Assembly (NCBI GenBank): GCA_002441395.1
Contig: DJVZ01000060.1
Location: 32,279 to 37,684, forward strand
DNA: 5,406 nt
Direction of reading: 5' to 3'
Source: Spirochaetaceae bacterium UBA6243
GTDB lineage: Bacteria > Spirochaetota > Spirochaetia > Treponematales > Rectinemataceae
In this document: positions 1 to 5,132 of the stretch, piece by piece
Layout: each line of letters starts with the position of its first letter
How positions within the stretch are numbered: the first letter of the stretch is position 1
The notes under the pieces: model-generated
The model's database searches: none
Told to the model about the DNA's origin: nothing
Seen by the model: only the letters and a program-made list of their open reading frames with translations
Translations under genes and position numbers: made by a program

Positions 1-289
1 GGTGAGCCTCGTCGTTGATCGCGATGACGTTCCTGAGCCCCATGAGTTCCGGCATGACCCGCTGGAGCACCTGGCCTTCTGTTTCGAGCGTCTGGAGAGG
101 AGCTCCCGTGCCCTGAAGCAACGACCGTCCACCCTTCGAAAGCTCCATGCGCTCCCTGGGGATGAAGGCGTGATAGTTGGTGATGACGATTTTGGCCTTG
201 TCAAGTTCCCAGTGACGTTTGGGGTATTCGTAGGGTGAGTTCAGGATGGGGCGTTCGAAGAAAAGGTTTCCTGTTGCCGTCCGTTCCAT
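1..289 (-). CDS. N-terminal part of a DEAH-box restriction helicase with an internal deletion; runs off the left edge
   Basis: The 96 visible residues begin with the N-terminal signature of a restriction-endonuclease helicase family (type III Res-like; I recall it as the BPTD_3080 family): FFERPILNSPYEYPKRHWEL at residues 10-29. From residue 31 the protein is already in the middle of the helicase core: KAKIVITNYHAF, then a segment rich in ELSKGGR and QTLETEGQ, and finally INDEAH, the Walker B/DEAH box, at the window edge. In family members as I remember them, some 200 or more residues carrying the ATP-binding Walker A motif and the V-TPG segment lie between these two blocks. Here they are joined in frame near positions 197-208. 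The start ATG at 289 is preceded by AGGGA at 294-298. An enzyme lacking motif I should not hydrolyse ATP, so this is probably a relic of a restriction system even though the frame is open. The family assignment is from memory of conserved blocks. What lies further left is unknown. Confidence 0.8.
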   Translation of the reverse strand, partial: MERTATGNLFFERPILNSPYEYPKRHWELDKAKIVITNYHAFIPRERMELSKGGRSLLQGTGAPLQTLETEGQVLQRVMPELMGLRNVIAINDEAH

Positions 290-337
290 TGATTCCCTTC
301 AGATTTTTATACCATCGTTATTTCACAATACGGGAGT

Positions 338-346
338 AGTATAACA
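338..346 (-). promoter_or_regulatory. Possible extended -10 promoter for the truncated helicase gene
   Basis: On the minus strand the sequence TGTTATACT fits an extended -10 element (TG-n-TATACT). It lies about 50 bases upstream of the helicase start codon. No good -35 hexamer is found at 16-18 bases; TTTACG at a spacing of 19 is the nearest. This is weak, sequence-only support. Confidence 0.3.
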
Positions 347-415
347 TACGCGAGGAGCGATACGTAAAGGCAATCCTTCGATATGCGTGATTCCTGCGGA
401 AATCATGTGCTCTGT

Positions 416-444
416 TTGACGACAGGGCGAAAATAGATGATATT
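416..444 (+). promoter_or_regulatory. Candidate sigma-70-like promoter for the YdeI/OmdA gene
   Basis: TTGACG (416-421) is a 5/6 match to the -35 consensus. It is followed after 17 bases by GATATT (439-444), a 4/6 match to the -10 consensus. Transcription would start near 451 and give a leader of about 30 bases containing the ribosome binding site at 471. The spacing is ideal but the -10 is mediocre. Confidence 0.4.
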
Positions 445-470
445 TCTTTTACCTGTATTGGCGCATAGCC

Positions 471-475
471 GGAGG
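471..475 (+). promoter_or_regulatory. Ribosome binding site that fixes the start of the YdeI/OmdA gene
   Basis: GGAGG lies six bases before the ATG at 482. The same frame has an upstream ATG at 437, but that one has no Shine-Dalgarno sequence and would add 15 residues not typical of the family. The start at 482 is therefore preferred. Confidence 0.75.
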
Positions 476-481
476 ATAAAA

Positions 482-1063
482 ATGAATCCCAAGGTCGACG
501 AATTTATACGCGACGCCAAGAAGTGGCGGGAAGAATACGAAGCCCTGAGGACAATCGTGCTCGACTGCGGGCTGACCGAGAATCTGAAGTGGGGCGTTCC
601 CTGCTACACGTTTAACGAGAAAAATGTAATTATAATACATGGATTTAAAGAGTACTGCGCGCTCCTGTTTTTCAAGGGAGCCCTGCTGGCGGATACTGAC
701 CGTCTTCTGATCATCCAGACCGAAAATACGCAGGCGAGTCGTCAGATACGCTTTACCAATGTCCGGGAAATAATCGAGAAAGAGCCTATCCTGAAGGCCT
801 ATATCCACGAGGCCATCGAGGCGGAAAAATCGGGCGCCAAAGTGAATTTCAAGAAGACGGCGGAATTCGCGATTCCCGAAGAATTCCAGAGGAAGCTGGA
901 CTCGACGCCCGGGCTGAAAACCGCCTTCGACGCGCTGACCCCGGGGCGGCAACGGGCCTACATCCTGTATTTTTCATCGCCGAAACAATCCAAAACTCGG
1001 GAAGCAAGAGTTGAAAAATCCACACAGCGCATTCTCGCGGGGAAAGGATTAAACGATCAGTAA
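482..1063 (+). CDS. YdeI/OmpD-associated (OmdA) family protein with DUF1801-type N-terminal domain
   Basis: This is a 193-residue, probably cytoplasmic protein with no signal peptide or membrane segment. Residues about 5-115 form a DUF1801-type fold, with the landmark ENLKWGVPCYTF (33-44) followed by GFKEYCALLFFKGALL (54-69). Residues about 128-190 match the YdeI/OmdA module: a helical AEFAIPEEFQ, then FDALTPGRQRAYILYFSS, then an Arg/Lys-rich helix ending in RILAGKG. OmdA-type proteins have been linked to bacteriocin or polymyxin tolerance in enterobacteria, but the molecular activity is not established, so no reaction is assigned. The length is normal for the two-domain YdeI family and the gene looks intact. 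It begins behind its own candidate promoter at 416-444. The broken HD gene starts 23 bases after its stop, suggesting they were once co-transcribed. Confidence 0.88.
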   Translation: MNPKVDEFIRDAKKWREEYEALRTIVLDCGLTENLKWGVPCYTFNEKNVIIIHGFKEYCALLFFKGALLADTDRLLIIQTENTQASRQIRFTNVREIIEKEPILKAYIHEAIEAEKSGAKVNFKKTAEFAIPEEFQRKLDSTPGLKTAFDALTPGRQRAYILYFSSPKQSKTREARVEKSTQRILAGKGLNDQ

Positions 1064-1086
1064 ATTCTATAGTAGAATGTCTCTCA

Positions 1087-1337
1087 ATGAACCAAACGCT
1101 TATCCACAATCTTTCCATCATCGTCGAGGATGCGTGTAAATCGGATGCCAATGTCTTCGGCTACGGCATCTGGTCGTACCACATCAGGCCCATGATACCT
1201 GTCGCGCGGCGTTTGGCGGACGAGTATCAGGCCGACGCGATGGTCCACATACAGGAGATTGGGATAAAATGAGTGAACCGGGAAGAAAAAAATTCAAATC
1301 GCGATATGAAGAAGTAATGCGGGTTCTTGAATTATGA
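1087..1337 (+). pseudogene. HD-domain phosphohydrolase remnant with two internal deletions and a frameshift
   Basis: The first frame (1087-1272, 61 codons) opens like a small HD-superfamily protein: an N-terminal helix, then VFGYGIWSYHIRPMIPVARR (residues 23-42), where His32 would be the first metal-binding His. Family members should continue into an IAALLHD-type block carrying the His-Asp doublet. That block is absent. After ADEYQAD (44-50) the sequence jumps to AMVHIQ, which resembles the later ADADAMAH segment of the same family. A second break near 1252-1265 changes frame. From 1254 another frame reads GDWDKMSEPGRKKFKSRYEE and on to a TGA at 1335-1337, resembling the C-terminal helix of these proteins. 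Without the HD doublet no activity is expected. No clear ribosome binding site precedes the ATG. A conservative annotation would record only a 61-residue hypothetical protein at 1087-1272. The family alignment is from memory. Confidence 0.6.
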
Positions 1338-1413
1338 TATACAGACGGGATGGAAAGGCCCGGAAATTGAGAATCTCAAAGCCACGGAGATACGCTACAG
1401 GAAGGAATTGTAA
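1318..1413 (+). other. Unassigned reading-frame remnant after the HD relic
   Basis: A short open stretch ends at TAA 1411-1413 and reads NYDIQTGWKGPEIENLKATE followed by IRYRKEL. It has a protein-like composition but no start codon with a ribosome binding site, and it overlaps the end of the HD relic in another frame. It may be the C-terminal tail of a deleted gene, or chance. I do not recognise the family. Confidence 0.25.
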
Positions 1414-1458
1414 GCGAGGGGTGGAGTATGATTCTTTGAATCCAGAAAGGACGAAAGT

Positions 1459-1740
1459 ATGGATGAATTATTGATCAGACTGCTTGATGCAGAGGGCAAA
1501 GTAAAACGCTGGCCAAAGAAAAAGGCTGAAAAAGATGCTGTCCTTCACTATATTCATGAGAAAATAGAGAAAAATAAAATATATACCGAGAAAGAAATAA
1601 ATGAGATTATACTCAGGTGGCATTCATTCAATGATTACGCTCTCATACGAAGAATGCTGTATGATAATTTCCTACTCGAACGGACACCGGATGGAAGACA
1701 GTATTGGATAGAAGACAAGAGAGGAGATGCTAAGGTTTAG
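1459..1740 (+). CDS. Stand-alone DUF2087 domain protein
   Basis: This 93-residue protein is almost entirely one DUF2087 domain. Visible marks are a leading helix, DAEGKVKRWPKKK (residues 10-22), AVLHYIHEKIE (27-37), the YTEKEINEIILRWHSFNDYA block (42-61), RRMLY (64-68), LLERTPDGRQYW (72-83), and a short charged tail. DUF2087 resembles a winged-helix fold and is often found fused to HTH or GNAT domains. That suggests a regulatory or nucleic-acid-linked role, but its function is unknown and none is assigned. The start is supported by AGAAAGGA at 1444-1451, seven bases ahead of the ATG. Composition is distinctly AT- and Lys-rich compared with the hydrolase genes to the right, consistent with separate acquisition. 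It is the second intact gene in a stretch otherwise made of relics. Confidence 0.85.
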   Translation: MDELLIRLLDAEGKVKRWPKKKAEKDAVLHYIHEKIEKNKIYTEKEINEIILRWHSFNDYALIRRMLYDNFLLERTPDGRQYWIEDKRGDAKV

Positions 1741-1887
1741 AATGCGAATCGTAACGGGGAGAGTGTCAGATAACTTCTTTAAAAAGAAATGATGAAGGCG
1801 CTTTGTGGAATGAGAAATACATGATGCGATATGTCTCCCCGGGGTAGACCATTAAGCGAGGAAGATCATAAACAGTTGTAAATATCA
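1741..1887. other. Gene-free stretch with small unsupported frames
   Basis: Between the DUF2087 stop and the hairpin at 1888 no gene can be supported. A 16-residue frame at 1831-1881 reads MSPRGRPLSEEDHKQL, reminiscent of the N-terminus of some small DNA-binding proteins, but it has no ribosome binding site and stops at once. It may be debris of a deleted gene. Confidence 0.4.
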
Positions 1888-1918
1888 GGCGCTCCGGCCC
1901 TTCGGACCGGAGACCGCC
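1888..1918 (-). terminator. Hairpin downstream of the secreted Ntn-hydrolase gene, likely terminator
   Basis: The arms GGCGCTCCGG (1888-1897) and CCGGAG-AC-CGCC (1907-1918) pair to form a ten-base-pair GC-rich stem with a two-base bulge and a nine-base loop. It starts 18 bases past the minus-strand stop codon at 1937-1939. The sequence after it in that direction (TGATATTTAC) is only moderately T-rich, so termination may be imperfect. Confidence 0.6.
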
Positions 1919-1936
1919 TTGCCGAAATACGAAAGA

Positions 1937-3724
1937 TTATCTTCCCCAGGCCGAGCTAGCCGCGGTTTCTTCGACCATCGTCTTGAGGGCGGTGTCGGTG
2001 AGCTCGAATCCCTTTGTCCAGTGCTGCGCGCAGAAGGCATCGAGGGCTGCCTGGGCCGCCATCGTCTTGCCCGCGGCCTTCAGGTCCACATAGTTCTTCT
2101 CCATGGCGGGCATCTCGGTGAAGAGAGCCTTTTCGTATGGATCGAACACGCTTCTGATGCCTTCGTGGTAGGTGGTATAGCAGCCGAAGGCAAGCTTGGA
2201 GATCGTCAGGAACTTGGAGCCAACTTCCGGCGTGGAATACCTCGTGTCCACCGAAGAAGCGCCCACGTAGAATGGAATAAAGAGGCTGTTGCAGGGTTGG
2301 TCGTACGCGTGGATCATGAGGCCCAGTTCATTCGGGACATCCGGCCTGGCGATGAGGATTCCAGTCGCGGCTGTCGTTCCCTCGAAGGCATGGTGGCAGA
2401 TCGCGCGGGGGAATATCGAAACTTCAACCGTGTCCTTGGTCGGGGGCTCGGTCATCCACTCCTGCCGGTCGTACACATAATCGGTGCTGTAGTAGGGAAC
2501 CTGATTCAGTGTCAGCACCTCGCCGCTCGGGAGCGTGTAGGTGTCGTAGTGGTCGCGGGCGCAGGGCATCAGGGTCTGTGCGGAGATGTTTCCGGCGATG
2601 CCTTGCAGAAGCTCCATGGCCCGTTCGTAACGCATCTCGGTATTGTAGAGCGTTTCGACCGCCGGCCGCGAAGCGATGTTGTCGTTGTTTTCGGGATAGA
2701 GTTCCGTGGTGCCGTAGACGGCCCTGAAGTTGATCTTCGTGACATCGGCGCCTATCCAGCCCTGCGACTGGGCGTAAGTGAGCAGATCGTGCGAGCAGAT
2801 TTCATAGTCGTCCGTGATCTGGAACTGGTTGGATCTGGCCGTGTAGGTGTCCTGGTAGCGTCTGGCGACCCAGCGTTTGCCGGTGATCTCGACGACCCAG
2901 AGTTCCTGAGGATCGCCTATCTCGAACATGATGGCGTTCCATGCCTGGCCGTATTTTTCGGTGAGCTTCGTGAGTATCTGGACACCCTCGCGCGCGGTTT
3001 TGGCCCGTTCCAGGACGAGGCGCACGTAGTCGTTGTCGTGAAGTCCGTTCGCAAAGGTCAGCTCGTCCCGCGTGGGCGCGTCGTTGTCCGACACGATGAC
3101 CTGGAATTCGTTGATGCCCATTCCATATCCCCAGCGTCCGGCGGAGCGGGAACCGACGAATGAGTAGGTGTGGGACGCCTGTGGAATATCGATGTAGGCG
3201 GCCTTGTAGATCTCGGTCGAGGCGTGATCGCCGCCATTTTCCTTGGCGACTTCGGAGATCGTATTCGGCCCCAGGTCGCGGTTCTTCGAGATGATGCTTC
3301 CAGCGCCCGCCGCAAGAGCCTTTCCGTTGGCCAGGAAGGTTGTGCACTCTCCGACGAATCCCGTCATGAGCTTGTCGGCCGTGTTGTACACGAGGATGTC
3401 CTCATAGGGAATGCCCGAAGCATCGGCTACGCCATGCATCCATTCCACCTTTTCCGGAAGAATCTGAAGAGCGAGAGCTTCACGCTCTTTCGCGGCAGCA
3501 AGGACAGTGGCGTAATCCACCCCGCGATTTTGGGCGGCTAACTTCATCTCCGCGATGTGTTCCTCAATCTGCGTCGGCTGAGAAGAACCCACCGCAAAGC
3601 CTGCCTGATATGACGAACTCTCGGTCGCCCCGAGGGGCAATGCCGCCAGAAACAGCATCAACACGGACGCCAGCACCGCGATGCCGAACGTCAGTTTCGT
3701 GTTGCGTGTACGGTTCACCAACAT
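1937..3724 (-). CDS. Secreted Ntn-hydrolase, C69 dipeptidase-like with a C45-like propeptide
   Basis: This is a 595-residue exported enzyme. Residues 1-33 form a signal peptide: a basic start, hydrophobic FGIAVLASVLMLFLAALPL, and a likely cut after LGA. Residues about 38-126 resemble the propeptide of the C45 acyltransferase/hydrolase family, with YQAGFAVGS near the start and GVADASGIPYEDILVYN (98-114). Cys127 in GECTTFLANGKAL is the probable nucleophile, exposed by self-cleavage before it, followed by IISKNRD (144-150). The rest is C69-like: GYGMGINEFQV (199-209), VRLVLERAKTAREGVQIL (234-251), GDPQELWVVEITGKRWVARR (270-289), SNQFQITDDYEI (298-309), and a late ICHH (442-445) to IPFYVGASS (483-491) block. 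These families cleave amide bonds in small peptides or acyl-amides; the substrate here is unknown. The frame is open far upstream to 4186, but the start at 3724 is fixed by a perfect AAGGAGGT and the signal peptide. It is divergent from the alpha/beta hydrolase gene. Confidence 0.85.
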   Translation of the reverse strand: MLVNRTRNTKLTFGIAVLASVLMLFLAALPLGATESSSYQAGFAVGSSQPTQIEEHIAEMKLAAQNRGVDYATVLAAAKEREALALQILPEKVEWMHGVADASGIPYEDILVYNTADKLMTGFVGECTTFLANGKALAAGAGSIISKNRDLGPNTISEVAKENGGDHASTEIYKAAYIDIPQASHTYSFVGSRSAGRWGYGMGINEFQVIVSDNDAPTRDELTFANGLHDNDYVRLVLERAKTAREGVQILTKLTEKYGQAWNAIMFEIGDPQELWVVEITGKRWVARRYQDTYTARSNQFQITDDYEICSHDLLTYAQSQGWIGADVTKINFRAVYGTTELYPENNDNIASRPAVETLYNTEMRYERAMELLQGIAGNISAQTLMPCARDHYDTYTLPSGEVLTLNQVPYYSTDYVYDRQEWMTEPPTKDTVEVSIFPRAICHHAFEGTTAATGILIARPDVPNELGLMIHAYDQPCNSLFIPFYVGASSVDTRYSTPEVGSKFLTISKLAFGCYTTYHEGIRSVFDPYEKALFTEMPAMEKNYVDLKAAGKTMAAQAALDAFCAQHWTKGFELTDTALKTMVEETAASSAWGR

Positions 3725-3728
3725 AGAT

Positions 3729-3736
3729 ACCTCCTT
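3729..3736 (-). promoter_or_regulatory. Ribosome binding site that fixes the start of the Ntn-hydrolase gene
   Basis: On the minus strand AAGGAGGT sits four bases before the ATG at 3724-3722. It decides the start because the same frame stays open for about 154 codons further upstream. Confidence 0.85.
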
Positions 3737-3761
3737 GAAGAAATGGTGCGCAGATCGGGGG

Positions 3762-3784
3762 CTATTTGTATTGTTATCAAATAG
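3762..3784 (-). repeat. Inverted repeat in the leader of the Ntn-hydrolase gene
   Basis: CTATTTG (3762-3768) and CAAATAG (3778-3784) are perfect complements around a nine-base AT-rich loop. GGG and CCC just outside can extend the stem with a small bulge. It lies between the predicted promoter and the ribosome binding site, so it could be an operator or an mRNA leader hairpin. Confidence 0.5.
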
Positions 3785-3795
3785 AAGCCCGATTT

Positions 3796-3865
3796 TCGCG
3801 ATTGCATTCATTATAAATCCGAGCAATTCAATAAACAATGCATTTTTATTCAAAAATCGCGATTG
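3796..3865. repeat. Direct repeat TCGCGATTG flanking the minus promoter
   Basis: Identical 9-mers stand at 3796-3804 and 3857-3865, 61 bases apart, about six helical turns. The first covers the predicted transcription start of the Ntn-hydrolase gene and the second lies about 20 bases upstream of its -35. Each contains the palindrome TCGCGA. The placement suggests a paired regulator site; no regulator gene is seen in the window. Confidence 0.4.
3810..3838 (-). promoter_or_regulatory. Sigma-70-like promoter for the Ntn-hydrolase gene
   Basis: On the minus strand TTGTTT (3838-3833) and a perfect TATAAT (3815-3810) are separated by 17 bases. The start would fall near 3803 and give a leader of about 80 bases holding the inverted repeat at 3762-3784 and the ribosome binding site. 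Confidence 0.55.
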
Positions 3866-4096
3866 TTCTTTAATATCTACGGCCGGTTTTGGGCCTTTCA
3901 ATGTCGTCGTGTTTTCTGCTACCTTAGTCAGAAATATGAGGGCGTCGGCTGCGGGGCCTGTGCCCACGGTGCCCGCGCTTCGGTTGAAGGCTGTCCGCCG
4001 GATGGTGTGGCTGTCGCGAAATTTTTGGAGAAGACCGCGCGTGGAAATGAAAATGGAGCGTCTGATTAGACTCCCCGCCAGGCTTGTCGATTCGAG

Positions 4097-4139
4097 CGAA
4101 AGTTGACTACATATACATGTAAATATATACTCACTTTCG
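4097..4139. promoter_or_regulatory. Dyad symmetry around the alpha/beta hydrolase promoter, candidate operator
   Basis: CGAAAGT (4097-4103) and ACTTTCG (4133-4139) are perfect inverted repeats bracketing the -35 and -10 elements. The palindrome TACATGTA (4114-4121) lies almost exactly at their common centre, in the promoter spacer. Such nested symmetry over a promoter is typical of dimeric repressor sites. The regulator is not identified. Confidence 0.5.
4103..4131 (+). promoter_or_regulatory. Strong sigma-70-like promoter for the alpha/beta hydrolase gene
   Basis: TTGACT (4103-4108) and TATACT (4126-4131) each match the consensus at five of six positions and are separated by exactly 17 bases. 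Transcription would start near 4138, about 47 bases before the start codon. Confidence 0.7.
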
Positions 4140-4184
4140 GCGGTTGGCGCGATATGATGAGCCACGCTCCAGGAGGAACAAGTC

Positions 4185-5051
4185 ATGAGACGTAGAGTTT
4201 ACGCGGTCGTTGTGATCCTTCTTATGCTCACAACCTCGTTCGCCTTCTCACAGAATCTCAGGTCCACGGAATTCGTGGTGTATATCCCGAATGAGGGCAG
4301 GATGATCCCGGCGACGGTCTGTCTGCCTGTTGGGGAATCGGGCGAAACCTTCCCCGCGGTGGTCATGCTGCACGGGACTGGCTCCAGCAGGGATGAAGCG
4401 GGCAATGGCTATAAGATGCTCGCGCCGTATATGGCCCAGAACGGGATCGCGTCGATTCGCTTCGATTTTGCCGGTCAGGGAGACAGCAAGGCCGATTATG
4501 TCGAGTATTGCTACACTTCGGGAGTGTCGGACGCAGTCGCCTGCACCGAATTCCTCAAGAACCTGAAAGTGGTCGACCCGGCAAGAATAGGCATTATGGG
4601 GTGGAGTCAGGGCGGGTCGGTGGCGATTCTTGCCGCCGCACGGAATCCCCAGTACAAGGCCCTTCTGACATGGGCCGGCGCGCTCGATATGTTCGACTTT
4701 TTCGGCGACAACCTCTACCAGAAGGCGAAAGTGGATGGATTTGTAAAAATCGACCTTGGATTCCGACCGCCGCTCAATCTCTCGCTCAGGTGGTTTGAGG
4801 AGGCGAAGGACATCTCGCTCAGAGACGAACTCAAGAAGTTCAAGGGACCGGTCCTCGCGATCGCGGGAAGCGCCGATACCACGGTGCCGCTCAGCAACCT
4901 CGACGACATCGTCGCGAACGCCGGCGGGACGGACAAGGCCAAATACCTCATCGACGGCGCGGACCACACCTTCAACGTCTTCACCGGCGACCTCTCGAAG
5001 TTCAATCAGCTCAAGGAAGTGACCACGGAGTGGTTCAAGAGCAAACTCTGA
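4185..5051 (+). CDS. Secreted alpha/beta hydrolase, dienelactone-hydrolase/acyl-peptidase-like
   Basis: This is a 288-residue exported serine hydrolase. Residues 1-22 are a signal peptide with an RRR start, a hydrophobic run and a likely cut after FAFS. The alpha/beta fold follows: strand VVML and the oxyanion-hole motif HGTGSS (63-68), then FDFAGQGDS (93-101). The nucleophile elbow GWSQGG carries Ser141. A lid or variable region spans about 165-215. The acid Asp231 sits in GSADTTVP and the base His261 in GADHTFN. The triad is therefore complete in the usual order. The family hydrolyses esters, lactones, thioesters or small peptides; the actual substrate cannot be read from sequence. GGAGG at 4172-4176, eight bases before the ATG, fixes the start. 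It is transcribed divergently from the secreted Ntn-hydrolase, behind its own strong promoter inside a dyad, and ends before a strong terminator. A link between the two exported hydrolases is inferred from position only. Confidence 0.9.
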   Translation: MRRRVYAVVVILLMLTTSFAFSQNLRSTEFVVYIPNEGRMIPATVCLPVGESGETFPAVVMLHGTGSSRDEAGNGYKMLAPYMAQNGIASIRFDFAGQGDSKADYVEYCYTSGVSDAVACTEFLKNLKVVDPARIGIMGWSQGGSVAILAAARNPQYKALLTWAGALDMFDFFGDNLYQKAKVDGFVKIDLGFRPPLNLSLRWFEEAKDISLRDELKKFKGPVLAIAGSADTTVPLSNLDDIVANAGGTDKAKYLIDGADHTFNVFTGDLSKFNQLKEVTTEWFKSKL

Positions 5052-5093
5052 TTTTCGCGCGCGTTGCACGCAAGCGTGGATTGATTAAACGCG

Positions 5094-5132
5094 AAGGCCG
5101 GCCCCTTTTCGTGGGAGCCGGCCTTTTATTTT
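5094..5132 (+). terminator. Rho-independent terminator of the alpha/beta hydrolase gene
   Basis: AAGGCCGGC (5094-5102) pairs perfectly with GCCGGCCTT (5117-5125). CCC/GGG extends the stem inward past a single bulged A, leaving a seven-base loop. The run TTTTATTTT follows directly. Its T-tract overlaps the stop codon of the convergent PIN gene (5126-5128). In the opposite direction the hairpin lacks a good T-tract, so it mainly serves the plus strand. Confidence 0.9.

Larger units (their letters stand above)
3725..4184. other. 460-bp divergent intergenic region
   Basis: This stretch separates the start codons of the two secreted hydrolases. Its ends hold the control sites listed separately: leader hairpin, direct repeats and minus promoter at 3762-3865, and plus promoter and dyad at 4097-4139. 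The GC-rich centre, about 3885-4080, holds no gene I can support. One plus-strand frame (3863-4069) is Cys-rich, reading GCGACAHGA and then EGCPPDGVAVAKFLEK, which faintly recalls iron-sulfur proteins. It has no convincing start or ribosome binding site and may be a relic or chance. Confidence 0.55.

Noticed and set aside
2..238. 78-codon plus-strand open frame at the left edge
   Set aside because: It is the shadow of the minus-strand helicase, which has clear family motifs including INDEAH.
437..481. Upstream ATG extension of the YdeI/OmdA gene
   Set aside because: It has no ribosome binding site, and the extension overlaps the predicted promoter. GGAGG at 471-475 supports the ATG at 482.
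1831..1881. Tiny frame MSPRGRPLSEEDHKQL as a small antitoxin-like gene
   Set aside because: It has only 16 residues and no ribosome binding site. The resemblance to DNA-binding N-termini is too short to support a gene.
437..1890. Integron cassette array, suggested by several small same-strand genes
   Set aside because: No attC-like imperfect inverted repeats with GTTRRRY and RYYYAAC ends were seen between the genes.
1919..3163. Long plus-strand open frame of 414 codons opposite the Ntn-hydrolase gene
   Set aside because: It is an antisense shadow of a GC-rich gene. The minus strand shows clear family motifs, a signal peptide and a perfect ribosome binding site, while this frame shows none.
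3725..4186. Long N-terminal extension of the Ntn-hydrolase frame
   Set aside because: The frame is open, but the extension contains the promoter and repeats, and it would bury the signal peptide that starts at 3724.
4248..5069. 273-codon minus-strand open frame opposite the alpha/beta hydrolase gene
   Set aside because: It is antisense to a gene with a complete catalytic triad and has no start signals or recognisable domain.
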